Shown in pieces: positions 37,680 through 49,189 of a stretch of DNA of 64,000 nt (the stretch's first letter is position 1; each line of letters begins with the position of its first letter). This stretch comes from Siphonodentalium dalli. Its lineage: Eukaryota > Mollusca > Scaphopoda > Gadilida > Siphonodentaliidae. Where the stretch lies: contig CP136066.1 in assembly GCA_032622095.1 (NCBI GenBank), positions 117,325,319-117,389,318 of the forward strand, read 5' to 3'. The translations under genes were made by a program, and so were the position numbers. The notes under the pieces are model-generated. The model made no database searches. It was given only the letters and a program-made list of their open reading frames with translations, and had not been told where the DNA came from.

Positions 37680-37800
37680 TTAACTTATTTCTCAATTTAA
37701 CCAAAAAAATATATATATATATATATTTTATTTTTAATAAATAATTTTTTTTTATTAAATAAAATATTTTATTTTTAAATAAAATAAAAAAAAACTCATT
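37680..37800. repeat. AT-rich low-complexity block
   Basis: Runs of A, T, (AT)n and AAATAAAATA-type sequence without other structure. Confidence 0.9.
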
Positions 37801-38159
37801 AAAATTTTGAAGAACCTATGACTACATCTTTGGGAGGGGAGGGGAGGTACCTCTAGTCACTCCACTATATTTGGTTGAAATCAGGGGTTTGGGAGAAATC
37901 AGGAACAGACAGATTGCTTTAATCATATGTATTCTCTACTACACCAAGCCACCCATGTGCTCTGATGGACCCATGTTTATACAACTGGCAGATGGTTAGA
38001 TAACATCTGCTGTGCTTTCCATCCCCAGAGAGTGTAATTCATGTCATTTGTAATTTAAATGAGATTAATGGTGTTATCAATGAAGCACCCTTGTTGTTTA
38101 CATTATCACTCAGTGGTCATTAAAATCAGATTATTTTCATTTTCTCCAAGTTTGAATTA

Positions 38160-39350
38160 AGAGAGTCTGGCATTAGCAGAATGAGGTTCCCAGAGGGTGA
38201 TTTATGTTGCTCCACACAGCAGGCTAGCATAACCAAATACACCCTCTGAGAACCTTATTCTGCTTAGGCCTCATCTTCTGGAAAGTATCTAGAGTCTCAA
38301 GATCTCATTCTGCTTAGGCCTCATCTTCTGTGAAGTATCTATAGTATCAAATTTACTTTGTTGTTAGTTAAATTTCCCTTCTAGGAAGTTTATATATCCC
38401 CTAATTTGCAGAAGATAAAATTCATGATTGAGGTGCTCAATGGGTGAACATCACCAACTTCAACTGGGGAACTTCAATCTTATTCTAGGTCTTCCATAGC
38501 AGTTGAGGGCCTTATCAGAATGAGGTCCCCAGAGGGTGAATTTAGTGATACTAGCCCGCTGTGCAGGATAGCGTCACTAAATTCACCCTCTGGGGACCTC
38601 ATTCTGCAAATAACAGACAGACTATTTCAAGGCTTGATTGTATAATACATTGTGTTGCTTGAGGCCAGACATGCACAATGTAGGAACAGACATGCTTTTA
38701 GTGATGCTATCCCACACAGCGGGCTAGCATCACCAAATTCACCATCTGGAGACCTCATTCTGCTTAGGCCTCATCTTCTGGGAAGTATCTATAGTATCAA
38801 ATTTACATTGTTGTTAGTTAAATTTCCCTTCTAGGAAGTTTCTATATCCCCTAATTTGCAGAAGATAAAATTCATAATTGAGGGGCCCAATGGGTGAACA
38901 TCACCAACTTCAACTGGGGAAATTCAATTTTATTCTAGATCTTCCATAGCAGTTGAGGGCCTTATCAGAATGAGGTCCCCAGAGGGTGAATTTAGCGTCA
39001 CTAAATTCACCCTCTGGGGACCTCATTCTGCAAATGACAGACACACTATCACACTATTTCAAGGCTTGATTGTATAATACATTGTGTTGCTTGAGGCCAG
39101 GCATGCACAATGTAGAAACAGACACGCTTTTTGTGATGCTATCCCGCACAGCAGGCTAGCATCACCAAATTCACCCTCTGGAGACCTCATTCTGCTTAGG
39201 CCTCATCTTCTGGGAAGTATCTATAGTATCAAATTTACATTGTTGTTAGTTAAATTTCCCTTCTAGGAAGTTTCTATATCCCCTAATTTGCAGAAGATAA
39301 AATTCATAAATGAGGTGCCCAATGGGTGAATATCACCAACTTCAACTGGG
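38160..39350. repeat. 432-450-bp tandem repeat with palindromic hairpins
   Basis: GGCCTCATCTTCTG recurs at 38267, 38318, 38767 and 39199; the last two are 432 bp apart. Palindromes built from AGAATGAGGTCCCCAGAGGG and its complement lie at 38177-38267, 38515-38609 and 38966-39034. The third lacks the central loop, about 28 bp shorter. Extra single arms lie at about 38740 and 39172. Open frames starting at 38652 and 39084 are repeat copies, not genes. Confidence 0.8.
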
Positions 39351-40349
39351 GAAGTTAATTCTTGTCCTTATCAGATTTGTGAAAATGGGATCACAAAGTC
39401 AAATAAGGGCAGAGCAAGAGACTTAACTATTTCACTACATAGTAATTCTTAAAATATGTTTGCAAGAACTAGTTGGCTTATATAGAATGGAATGTTCTTC
39501 CTTGACTGCAATTCAGATTTTTTTTAATGGGGTCACCTGGTCAAATAGGGGCCAAGCGAAGGACAGTTTCCCTCTTAATATGCTTCCTTCACAAGGACCA
39601 TCAGGTCTATTTTACTGATATTTATGATATGTATGAAGGGTTCTTTGGTGTCTGGGATTCAAATTTATTCAGATGGGGTCACCAGGTTAAATAGGGTGGG
39701 ACCAGGGACATAACTATATGTCTCTATAGTAATTCTTAAAATGTCTTCTCAAGAGAGTTTGGACTATTTAGCTTTAATACATATAGTATGGAGGAATCAG
39801 GAGGATCCTTTAGTGACTGAGATTCAGATTTGTTAAAATGAGGTCAACCTGTCAAGAAATGGCAGGCTATAGGGAGTTAACACTTTTGTGTCCAATAAAA
39901 TCATCGAAATACCAAATTCATTAAAACATCTACCTTGGAACCACCTGACTGATTGGTCTGACATACATGTATTGTGTTTTGGGTCCATGGATAATTGGGC
40001 TTCAAACATGTTTAAATGGTTTTAGAAAAAGGCGCTTGTGAGATTGGAAATTTCCAACAATTGAGAAAGTTTGAGGTGTCGGTTGTGAAATTCGAACCTA
40101 AGACTTGGGAGTCTGGAGCCCGGTCGGGAGGGGACTTGTTGAGCTGGAGGAGGGGGGTGATCAGTAGTGTACAGTTGGCAATTTCAAGGTGGATTTTCAC
40201 CAAGCTACATACTTGAAGTCTCTCTAGCCACATATCCTGTTTAAATCTACTTCTTTTAAAGTGATTATGAAAAGAGCTGACTGTTTTGGTCTCCAGAGTC
40301 CCAGTCTTATCAGTCTTTGCAGTCTGGTGAGCGACCCCACAGTCATTGA

Positions 40350-43300
40350 TAGGCTTGCCACGATTATTCGATTAATCGACTAACCTTCGGCAGGTGCGGT
40401 AGTCGACGGTTATTTACATTCGTCGACTAATCGCCCGAGGGGGGGTAACTGGGTATGGTTGTGTAACTTGTGTATGTAAGCAGTATTTTTCATCGATGTC
40501 ATGCCTGGAAGTAACTGTTAACTGCGTATGCAGCACAATTCCGTTGCGGCGTCCTCTGCCTTTGATGTCGCCGCCGATGTTTGGCGGTCATCTTCAAAGA
40601 ATTATGTGTGCGACATGTTCACACAGTACATGGCTGGCTGGCGGCATCCTTTGTCTTTGATGTCGGTGCCGACGTTTCACAGAGTCATCGCCGATGTGTG
40701 GGCGAATCTGAACAGCTATTGGTCGGAATATCTGTCAGCGTGTTAGGCCGTGGGCGGACCTGGGAAGGTTGCAAATATTTACCATTGCATGTATTCTCGT
40801 TTGGTGCCATTTGTTAAAATGTCCTCAAGAAAGCAATCGGACGTTTGGGAGTTTTTTAACAAGGGGGGGGACAAGAAAGTTACTTGTAAATTATGCAGCA
40901 AAGTGCTGTCATTCCATGGGTCAACTAGTTCAATGAGAAGCCATATGTCATCTATACATGCAAAATCCATGACGGAGACTCAGGCCAAATCAGTCGCGGC
41001 CCAGCCAACCCTGAAATCGTTTACGACTTCTACTATAGTAACTGATGCCTGTAAAACAACAATCCACGACAAAGTCGCTAACTTTGTTATCAAGGACATG
41101 CAGCCATTGAGATCGGTGGAGGGCGAAGGCTTTATGGAGTTGTTGGCATCGGTAGCTCCTGGATATAGACCACCAGGGCGTTCGCACATACGGCTGTTAA
41201 TTCAGGCGAAACATGACAAATTCAGACATAAACTGACAAATAAAATTGTATCGCTAATAAAGTCGGCAGAGCAAAAAGAATGCATGTCTATCACAACAGA
41301 TATCTGGACCAGCCGTACAAATGACCCGTATGTGACAACTACGTTGCATTTCATATCGGACACATGGGACATGGAAAGTTACGTGCTGTCCACAGAAATT
41401 ATGCCCGAACAGCACACTTCAATAAACATTGCAGAACGGATCATTATGTGTTTAGACAAGTTCAAGATACCAGCAAGTTCAGTTGTAGCAGTGATACACG
41501 ACAATGCGGCGAATGCTGTAGCAAGTATTCGGGTATTGAATGAGAAACTAGACTCTAAACGTAAACGTCAAGCTGCTAAAGATAAAGGATATGAGTATGA
41601 CTCAGATGAGTCTGCATCTTCGAGTACTGTCACATCTTCCGCTGACCCCAATGTGTCTGCTGATGTCAGTGTGTTGCAACACATGACTATGTTGTCAGCG
41701 TCCCATGTGCCGCACATACATTACAACTCTGCGTTAAAGCTGGACTTGATTTCAGGAAACTTAGTATATTATTAGGTGGTTGCCGTAGACTGGTTGGACA
41801 TTTCAGTCACAGCGCCCGAGCTACACAAGAGTTATATACCAGACAGGAACAGATGGGGACACCTAAAAGGAAACTGATCCAGGAATGCAAAACACGTTGG
41901 AACAGTTCCCTGCATATGGTTGAAAGGCTTTCCGATGAACGCTGGCCAGTTGTTGCAGTCTTATCAGACGACAAGGTAACCAAGAGAAGCGACGCGCGCA
42001 CACTGGACTTAACAAATGAGCAATGGGAGCTTATGTTGGATGTAATTCCAGTTCTAAAACCGCTCGAAGCAGCAACCAGTGTCCTTTCAGCAGAGAAGTC
42101 TGTCAGTAACTCCATGGTCCTGCCAATTATGTTTGGTCTGCTTGATAGACTACATGTAGCAGAGAATGGCGAAGAATCGGCTACCATTAAAGAGATAAAA
42201 CGCGCCATACGTAATGACATCGATCGCCGTTTCAATTTGAGTGATGTGTCTCCGAATGGCATGCATGCCCTGGCATCAGCACTTGATCCCAGATTTCATG
42301 AGTTAAAGTTTCTGACCGCATCGAAGAGAATCGATGTTCGAAAAGCATTAGCAGAGGAACAGCAAAAACGTGCATCAACTGATCAGAGCGACGGCAAACG
42401 CAACCAAATATTAAATGAGTCATCTCAATCTGAATCTGATGAGACCACTGCAACTGTTACTGTTGCATGTCCAGATCCGCCTAAAAAGCCAAAACTCTCG
42501 GCAAATGAACTCATATTTGGAGTTAAACAAAAAAGCACCCAAGTTGCACAACATTCTGCCAGTATCGCTGACTACAATATAGAAGTTGAAATGTTCGATA
42601 GAGAGGTGTCCCTTGGATTCGATGACAGTGCACTGTTGTGGTGGAAAGCAAACCATCACCGCTATCCACTTTTGTCGACACTGGCTAGGAAATATTTGGC
42701 TGTATTAGCAACATCAACGCCGTCGGAAAGAGTATTTTCCTGTTCGGGAAATATAGTGTCTCCGAAGCGATCATTGCTGAAGCCGGATGCAGTCGATATG
42801 CTCGTTTTCCTGAACAAAAACATGAACAAACTTACCTGACTCGGGTAAGTTTGGTCGTGATTTTGCTCTAGCTTCAGCAATGATCGCTTTGGAAACTGAT
42901 GAGTCTGGACAATTGACTGACTACACATATGCTGTCAGTGCCATGACATTATCTTTCTGTTTATTATGTTTATTGTTTTAACTGTGAATACTGTGCTAGA
43001 TGCATATCCGAAGCGGTTGCCGGTTACGTATATAATATTAATATAAACTATTAATTTGTTTCATTATTTCTTGAAATTCTTTATTGAAAATGTCCAGGTT
43101 ATACACGACAGTAATTGTGACTGCATCAGTGCATCCCCGTCACCCCCATGCAGGGTGACCCCCACAAAAGCTCAAATATCTCCCACTGTCTACCATTACT
43201 TCATTGTAAGTGCATGCCTTTCACCGCAATTTCACCGATTAATGTGAAACACGTGACCTGCCGAAATACGTAGCGGCGGCTTGAGAGTCGCGATCGAGAT

Positions 43301-43635
43301 TAGCTTTACTTCGTGCAATTTTGCACAGTTACTGTCACGTCGTGTATGCAGTTTGCTCTAACTTTGCCAGAAACATCGGCAATACATCGGGACGAATTAG
43401 ACTATGAGGGTATGAGTATTCCTTGTTGTATACGAAATAAAACAGTGTAAAACACGGAGCATCAACAGTTTATAACTGTCTTCAAAATGGATTTAAAGAA
43501 GTCATCGTAATTTCGCATTTATCACTTGTTTACCTGGATGTAATACAGGGCGCATATATTACCGATTAATCGACTAACCTTCGATTATACCTGCCGATTA
43601 GTCGATTATGAAAACTCATAGTCGTGGCAACCCTA
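40350..43635 (+). mobile_element. hAT-family DNA transposon, full length, near-intact
   Basis: The 3,286-bp element is bounded by inverted termini TAGGCTTGCCACG (left) and TAGGGTTGCCACG (right, read inward). It is flanked by a perfect 8-bp target duplication GTCATTGA at 40342-40349 and 43636-43643, the hAT hallmark. Subterminal regions carry repeats of the ATTAATCGACTAA type on both sides. It encodes one BED/DDE transposase in two reading-frame pieces. An uninterrupted paralogue of the flanking sequence lies at about 32650-32790. Confidence 0.95.
40819..42839 (+). pseudogene. hAT transposase (BED zinc finger + RNase-H-like DDE), one frameshift
   Basis: The first frame starts at ATG 40819, just inside the element's 5' region, and carries a BED-type finger with Cys23, Cys26, His42 and His47. 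Next come the catalytic Asp of TTDIWTS and the second Asp of IHDNAANAV. Between about 41664 and 41700 the frame shifts by one base. The second frame continues VPCAAHTLQL, KTRWNSS and the C-terminal dimerisation block, with the catalytic Glu of TPSERVFS at 42726 and a stop at 42837. Without the shift the first frame stops at 41775. About 670 codons are present, the usual length of ZBED-like hAT transposases. All key residues are visible, so the copy is recently inactivated, or the shift is a sequencing error near a low-complexity acidic/serine linker. It acts by cut-and-paste transposition in the nucleus. Confidence 0.9.
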
Positions 43636-43720
43636 GTCATTGACTGTCTTGTTGTTTTATACAATAACATTATTTCCTTTGATAATTATTGATTTTTTAA
43701 GTTGACACAATGCGCTCGCA

Positions 43721-44325
43721 TATTTATACCCCCCCGCAACGAAGTTGTGTTGGGGTATACTGGAATCAGCTCGTCCGTCCGTCGTCCGTCCTTCATCTGT
43801 CCGTTGTCCGTCCGTGGACACAAATTTCTCAGTCATTTTATAACCATATACCGTGAAACTTGGCACAGACATCAACCACCATGGGAACCTGTGCACCTGC
43901 AATTATGACGTCTGTCAGACTTTTTTTGGTGGAGTTGTCCCCCCTTTTTTTACTTAGAATTGTTTTTTGCAACATTCATAATTTTGTCTGAACTGTTATT
44001 CCTACATTTTTAGGTCAATGTTTTTTAATCTTGGCACTGATATTTAGTACCATGGGAACCTGTGCACCTGCGATTATGACATCTGTCCGACTTTTTTTTG
44101 TGTGGAGTTATTCCCCTTTTTCGACTTAGAACATTTTCGCAACATGCATAATTTTGTCCTAGCTTTTATTCCTACATTTTTCGCTCAATAGGTTTAAGAT
44201 TAGGGTTAGGGTTGTGCACCTGCAATGGGAACTGTTGTTTTATTATTTTACCGGTAACTAAATGTTTACTGACATGAAACATCTTAGTATTTTAAAAACA
44301 CTGGGGGGGGGGGGGGGGGGGGTTT
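43721..44325 (+). mobile_element. Helentron-like element, family TATACCCCCC, copy 1 (3' end degraded)
   Basis: The 5' stem-loop TTTATACCCCCCCGCAACG/GTTGTGTTGGGGTATA is followed by GTCC tracts and body units with CCATGGGAACCTGTGCACCT. The end matches copy 2 through TCTTAGTATTTTAAAAACA, then becomes a G tract of about 20 (from 44304) instead of the arm and stem-loop. A TTAGGGTTAGGG stretch at 44201-44213 is part of the element, not a telomere. Confidence 0.72.
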
Positions 44326-45141
44326 CCAGTCTTTTTTCCAAATTTTAAACAAGCCAATATATTTCACATTCTGTCGCCAAGGAAGAGATAGATGGCCGTT
44401 TAAAAATAGGTAATGACTAAAGACGCTCATAGCTTATTTATAGCAAAGAAATCTATTGCATAAATTTTGCAACTTATTCGCAACTCTACCTGTTACAGGC
44501 TGTGAAATAACTGTAGCCCAAAATTAGTTGACTTTAAAATAATCTCATTACTGTGACAGTCCTCGTCTTGAGTAAAATTTAGCTCTTGTGAAATAATACA
44601 CGAGTGTAGATTGCACTTGTTAAAATTTATACTTGATATTGTGTTAATTGATATAGGAGCAAACCAAGGTTACTCATCTAGCTTATTGAAGTTATTCACC
44701 ACAGCCAACATGCTTATCAAAATAACAGATTACATATTTGCATACATGTATATTTGCAATTTTTTATACGCCCATTTGAAAAAACATTCGTATTATGTAA
44801 ATCGGTTGTCCGTCTGTCCGTCCATCCGTCCACCCGCCAGTCCGCTTTTGGTTTCCGGATGATAACTTTAGATTGAATCAAGTGAACTGAACCAAATTTG
44901 GTATATTAGTTTACCACCCCAAAATACAGATTAAGTTCGAATATGGGTTTCGTCCACATGATTTTGACTGAGTTATGTCCCTTTTTCGACTTAGATTTTA
45001 CCTGATATGCTGGTTTCCAGATCAAAAATACCACACTTGAAGTTATTGTGTTTTATTTTTTGTCCCCCGACGTTTCCGTCGGAGGACTATAGAAATGACC
45101 CTCGTCCGTCCGTCCGTCCGTCCGTCTGTCCGTCCGTCCGT

Positions 45142-45645
45142 GTTTACTAATGACTACTTATGTGGCTAAGATTGTGTAAAATGGATATTTATGTGCATAA
45201 CTTCCGTTGCGTGGCTAGCCACGTAACAGCTTTCAGATGGACGTTCTAAAATGATCTATTTGGCCTAATCAGCTTATTTAATTTTGTAGTCACTCAAAAT
45301 TTGGAAAAAAAAAGTCCATCGATTTAGACATCCATGACCCGTCAATAGGAGATGTCGGACACTGACAAGACATTTATGTGGCTAGCCACCCAATCACGGA
45401 CCTGTCAGTTTCTCCTATTCCACTGTCCCAGTTGCTGTGAGCAAGTTTTTGAGTTTTAATCAGCTTCTTCTGCTATAATTCCAACATGTTATGAATCCAT
45501 AATCTGGAGTTTTATCACTATCTACTACTTGATAGCCACTTAAAATTTTATGGCTACTTGAGAAGCCACATAAAAACTAAAGCCACATTACCATTTCTAG
45601 CCACATAGGTCGAAGCCACATATCTACCCATTTGTTGGTACGTCC
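45142..45645. repeat. TGTGGCTA-rich element inserted in a microsatellite, copy 2
   Basis: It aligns with 20725-21315 across TGGCTAGCCAC, AAAATGATCTATTTGGCC, AGTTTCTCCTATTC and ACTACTTGATAGCCAC. It again sits between two GTCCGTCC tracts, here inside a family-GTCCC Helentron-like element. Confidence 0.7.
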
Positions 45646-45665
45646 GTCCGTGCGTCCGTGCGTCC

Positions 45666-46380
45666 GAGATTGGGTACCTTCATGGTGTAATCAACTCCTC
45701 CTACAGTTTTAAACGTAGAGATTTGAAACTCTTGGATATTGTTCCTAACATGTTGGTGATTTGCAACATCTATAAAGCTAATCAAAAATATAATTTTTTC
45801 CATATTTTTGGGGGGGTTTTCGACTTAGAAAATTTGGAACATTTTTGCCTTTTGGATGAGATTGGGTACCTTCATGGTGTAATCAACTCCTCCTACAGTT
45901 TTAAATGTAGAGATTTGAAACTCTGGGATATTGTTCCTAACATGTTGGTGATTTGCAACATCTATATAGCTAAACAAAAATATAATTTTTTCCATATTTT
46001 TGGGGGGGTTTTCGACTTAGAAAATTTGGAACATTTTGCCTTTTGGATGAGATTGGGTACCTTCATGGTGTAATCAACTCCTCCTACAGTTTTAAATGTA
46101 GAGATTTGAAACTCTGGGATATTGTTCCTAACATGTTGGTGATTTGCAACATATATAAAGCTAATAAAAAATCTCATTTTTTCCATATTTTTGGGGGGGT
46201 TTTCGACTTAGAAAATTTGGAACATTTTTGCCTTTTGGATGAGATTGGGTACCTTCATGGTGTAATCAACTCCTCCTACAGTTTTAAATCTAGAGATTTG
46301 AAACTCTGGGATATTGTTCCTAACATGTTGGTGATTTGCAACATCTATATAGCTAATACAAAAATATCATTTTTTTCGCG
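45666..46380 (+). repeat. 192-bp tandem repeat, about 3.7 copies
   Basis: GAGATTGGGTACCTTC recurs at 45666, 45858, 46049 and 46241 (192, 191, 192 bp). Each unit includes GGGTTTTCGACTTAGAAAAT, a version of the body motif shared with other families. Continuous open frames over it are repeat artefacts. Confidence 0.88.
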
Positions 46381-47099
46381 TTTGCATGCGTTTGTTCATC
46401 GGGTTGTTTTGTCCAAGAAATTTTGCGGTGGTTTGCAACATCTATATACTGTATAACATTGTTGCAAATAGTATCCTTCTAACAAATCCAATCATGAAGT
46501 TTACCACTCGAGTCGGGGGACATGTGGTCTGCGACCTTTTATTGTTGTTATTTCGACTTAAGTCAAAGGTTTCAAACAAATGAATTAAACCTTGCCCCAC
46601 TCTACTCCAGAAATGGGCGTATTATGCCATGCCCTGACGGCGTGCTCTTGTTAGCAACTGTAAAAAGAAATGATGGGAGTTGACAGTGCAATCAATGGTG
46701 TAAATACAAGAAATGGAATACGGTAGGTCAAAATGGGTTTGTGACAACAATAGTTGATGTCTGAATATGTGACTAAAGTATGGTGTCCCGTATGTGCCAA
46801 ACACAGAGATCGACTGACAGCTGGTCTTCGTAGGAAAGCAGATAAGGACTTTGAAGGTTATATGTCAATATATGACAGTGTTGACAGGCACCTGAGAATG
46901 AAAATTTAGAAGCTGAACATGAGTATTTGATATTTCTATACAGTAACATAACTGTAAGTTATGTTTAGATCACATGTATCATTGTACTAGTCTACATGAG
47001 CCGCACTGTTTGCCAAACCCAATCCCATGTAATAGTTAAATTAAAACTGAAGATTCTCTTGAATGATATTGAGCTGCTTTCCATCGGATAGAGGGTTTG

Positions 47100-48030
47100 T
47101 TTACATTTCCTTTGGCACACCATACAAGCCACATCCCTCATTCGATTTTTCACCAAACTTCATATGGATCCTCGAGGAAACCTCTTACCAATTTTTATTA
47201 AAATTTTGTTAACATGGCCACCAGCGGCCATCTTGGATTTCACATTTGAATCCATCGTCACACCCTGTAGCCCACAATTATTTGCAATATATTTTTAAAA
47301 TATACAAGCATTTTTGGATCGCCTCTGGATGAGTGCTATTGAATTATGAAAAACATGGCCGATGGCAGCCTTCTTTGATTTTGATCTCCTTTGGCACACC
47401 CTACAGGCCATTTCCATGAAACCGATCATTCCAAAAATAAATATGGATCATTGGGGTGACCTCTCAATGGGAGCTATCAAACATAGCCGCCAGTGGCCAT
47501 CTTGGATTTCACAGTTATCGATGTAATGTTTTGAAAACTTTCAGGCATGTTTTGGATCACATCTAGATGGGAGCTATAGAATTTGAATTTACTCTTTTCA
47601 TCGGATTTTACTCGTTTGACACACCCTACAGGCCACATTATTCATTCGATCATCACCAATCTTCATATAGGTCATCGAGGTAACCTCTCGACAGGAGTTA
47701 TCAAATCATGATGATGAAAAACATGGTCATCGGCAGCCATCTTGGATTTTACTCTTTGCATGACTAAATCCTTTGGTACACCCTACATGCCACATCCTTC
47801 ATCCACTAGTCACCAAATTTCATATGTTTCTTCGGGTGACCACTAGATGGGATCAGTCCATTTTTTTCGGTAATTCGTTAAAAAACATGGCCACCATCAG
47901 CCATCTTGGATTTCAAATTTGAATCCATCGGCACACCCTGCAGCCCGCAATTATTGGAGAAATATTTTGAAAATTTGCTGACATGGTTAAAGGGTCACCT
48001 CCAGATGGGAGCTATCAAATTCATCTATAT
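47100..48030 (+). repeat. Array of about six diverged ~160-bp monomers
   Basis: Repeated landmarks are CCTTTGGCACACC, CATATGGATC, ACATGGCCACCAGC and GGCCATCTTGGATTTC. No AGCTCAAC termini are present, so this array is either an old decayed element or an independent expansion of the monomer. Confidence 0.7.
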
Positions 48031-48593
48031 CACTTTATCACTCCATTGACACTACCATTGTTTAATGGTATGATTTTCCACCTAATATTTGTGTCTAACT
48101 CTTTTGCAAGGTTTTCAGATTTTACTTCTTATTCCTGCATCTCAAGTGATAATCCGAATTGGAAAGTAGCCATTCCACTCATTTTTCTTCAGTCTTCATT
48201 ATGATTTTAACCAATTCACACATGGTTGGAATTATGAGGGTGAGGCAGTATTGTGTTGATGGTTGTACATTTTAGAATTGTACCACAAAACAACATATTC
48301 ATGGGAAAACAGGAAACTCACTAATCAGGACGAGCCACGTAAGTCAAGTTACAACCAAATATGATTTGATAGTTTAGGATCACTGATTATCAAAATCAAA
48401 TTGAATCTATCTGACAAATGAGACTTTAATAAAATATATGAAGCTTTGCAGAAACATAAACATTCCTTTCCTTGCTAATGTTATATGTCAGGTTGGGTAC
48501 TTCTGTCGATTCCATCCCAGTTTGTTTAATTACCTAAACTACACCAATGAGATATGTGCTATATTCTCTCAGTTAATCTCTTGTTTTTTCCAG

Positions 48594-48637
48594 GAATGTA
48601 TACCCACATTTCATGATCTGGTCAAGAAATATTTCAG
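48594..48637 (+). CDS. DUF455 gene, exon E
   Basis: The acceptor is ttttttccag and the donor TTCAG|GTGAGA. The 44-nt exon encodes ECIPTFHDLVKKYF plus two bases of an arginine codon. It matches the family segment after the di-iron helix (…F..LV.KYFRG). On its own it would be too short to call. It is supported by clean splice sites, the correct phases (0 in, 2 out) and a seamless protein join to exon F. Confidence 0.85.
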
Positions 48638-48684
48638 GTGAGAATGGATCGTAAAGATATATTTTACATTAGTATAGTAATTAC

Positions 48685-49189
48685 CAGGTCAGGCATATCC
48701 TGAATTCCACTATTATAGTGGTATTCCACTATTATAGTGCTATATGACCACAACATATTCATGTTTCCTTTCTTTGCGTTGGGAATAAAAGATGGCGCAT
48801 ACCAGTGCACAGCCAAATTTCACTCTTAACAATATTGCAGCGAATGAACAGTCTTCCGACAAAATAAGTTTTGCAATCTTTTGCACCAGCTTTGTTGTTC
48901 AATAATATTACTGATATATGCCTTTCTAAATGACAATGATAGGATGATTCAACCACTCCTTCACAACAATATTTAAACTAATTGAATGCTAAATGAGTTG
49001 CTTATCATGTACTGTCATGATTAATCATTCTCCTGGACAAAATATATGTATGATACCGAATTAGTGCGACACTGATTTTGAATAATTTGTGTGAAATATG
49101 ATTTTGGATTATCCCTCTTCTATCAAATTCACAAAACGGTAATGGTCATATACAACTATAATAGTGGAATTCGGGATGTGACTGACCTG
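48685..49189. mobile_element. 505-bp MITE, ~35-bp inverted termini
   Basis: Left CAGGTCAGGCATATCCTGAA and right (inward) CAGGTCAGTCACATCCCGAA both continue into TTCCACTATTATAG. The left TTCCACTATTATAGTG is duplicated in tandem (48705-48740). A target duplication is not clear. It starts 48 bp after exon E. Confidence 0.75.

Larger units (their letters stand above)
37241..39900 (+). mobile_element. Helentron-like element, family AGCTCACC, 3' end not found
   Basis: A strong 5' stem-loop AGCTCACCTGAGAC (37248-37261) / GTCTCCGGTGGAGCT (37265-37279) is followed by a long GTCC/GTCT tract. Units with GATTTGTTCAAATGAGGTCA, GGTCAAAT and TAGTAATTCTTAAAA lie before 37670 and resume after 39350. Between them sit an AT-rich low-complexity block (37680-37800) and the 432-bp palindrome-bearing tandem (38160-39350). 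These look like later insertions splitting the unit array. Confidence 0.6.
45061..46545 (+). mobile_element. Helentron-like element, family GTCCC, nested copy
   Basis: The 5' stem-loop GTCCCCCGACG/CGTCGGAGGAC begins at 45062 and long GTCC tracts follow. A TGTGGCTA-rich insertion (45142-45645) and 3.7 copies of a 192-bp tandem repeat fill the body. The 3' arm GTCGGGGGAC (46512-46521) is followed by stem-loop GGTCTGCGACC (46526-46536) and TTTTATTG. Inserted in a T-rich site of a family-ATGCCC element. Confidence 0.75.
44761..46652 (+). mobile_element. Helentron-like element, family ATGCCC, copy 2, split by a nested element
   Basis: The 5' part (TTTTTATACGCCCATTTG, 44761-45060) and 3' part (ATTTCGACTTAAGTCAAAGG to the CATGCCCTGACGGCGTG stem-loop, about 46546-46652) match copy 1 collinearly. 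Everything between is one inserted family-GTCCC element. Confidence 0.78.

Noticed and set aside
40016-40233. Possible tRNA-derived SINE on the minus strand (GGTTCGAATTTC B-box-like word)
   Set aside because: No A box at the right spacing and no second copy in the window.
44201-44215. Telomere-like TTAGGGTTAGGG
   Set aside because: Same position in the second family copy (51443, diverged), so it belongs to the element body; only two units.
45723-46456. Frames of 116-137 codons with an internal repeat (GYLHGVINSSYSFK)
   Set aside because: Translate the 192-bp tandem repeat of a non-coding element.
46760-46900. Short coding-like stretch (CAKHRDRLTAGLRRKADKDFEGYM) downstream of the nested elements
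   Set aside because: No splice sites in phase with the DUF455 gene and no family recognised; too short to call.
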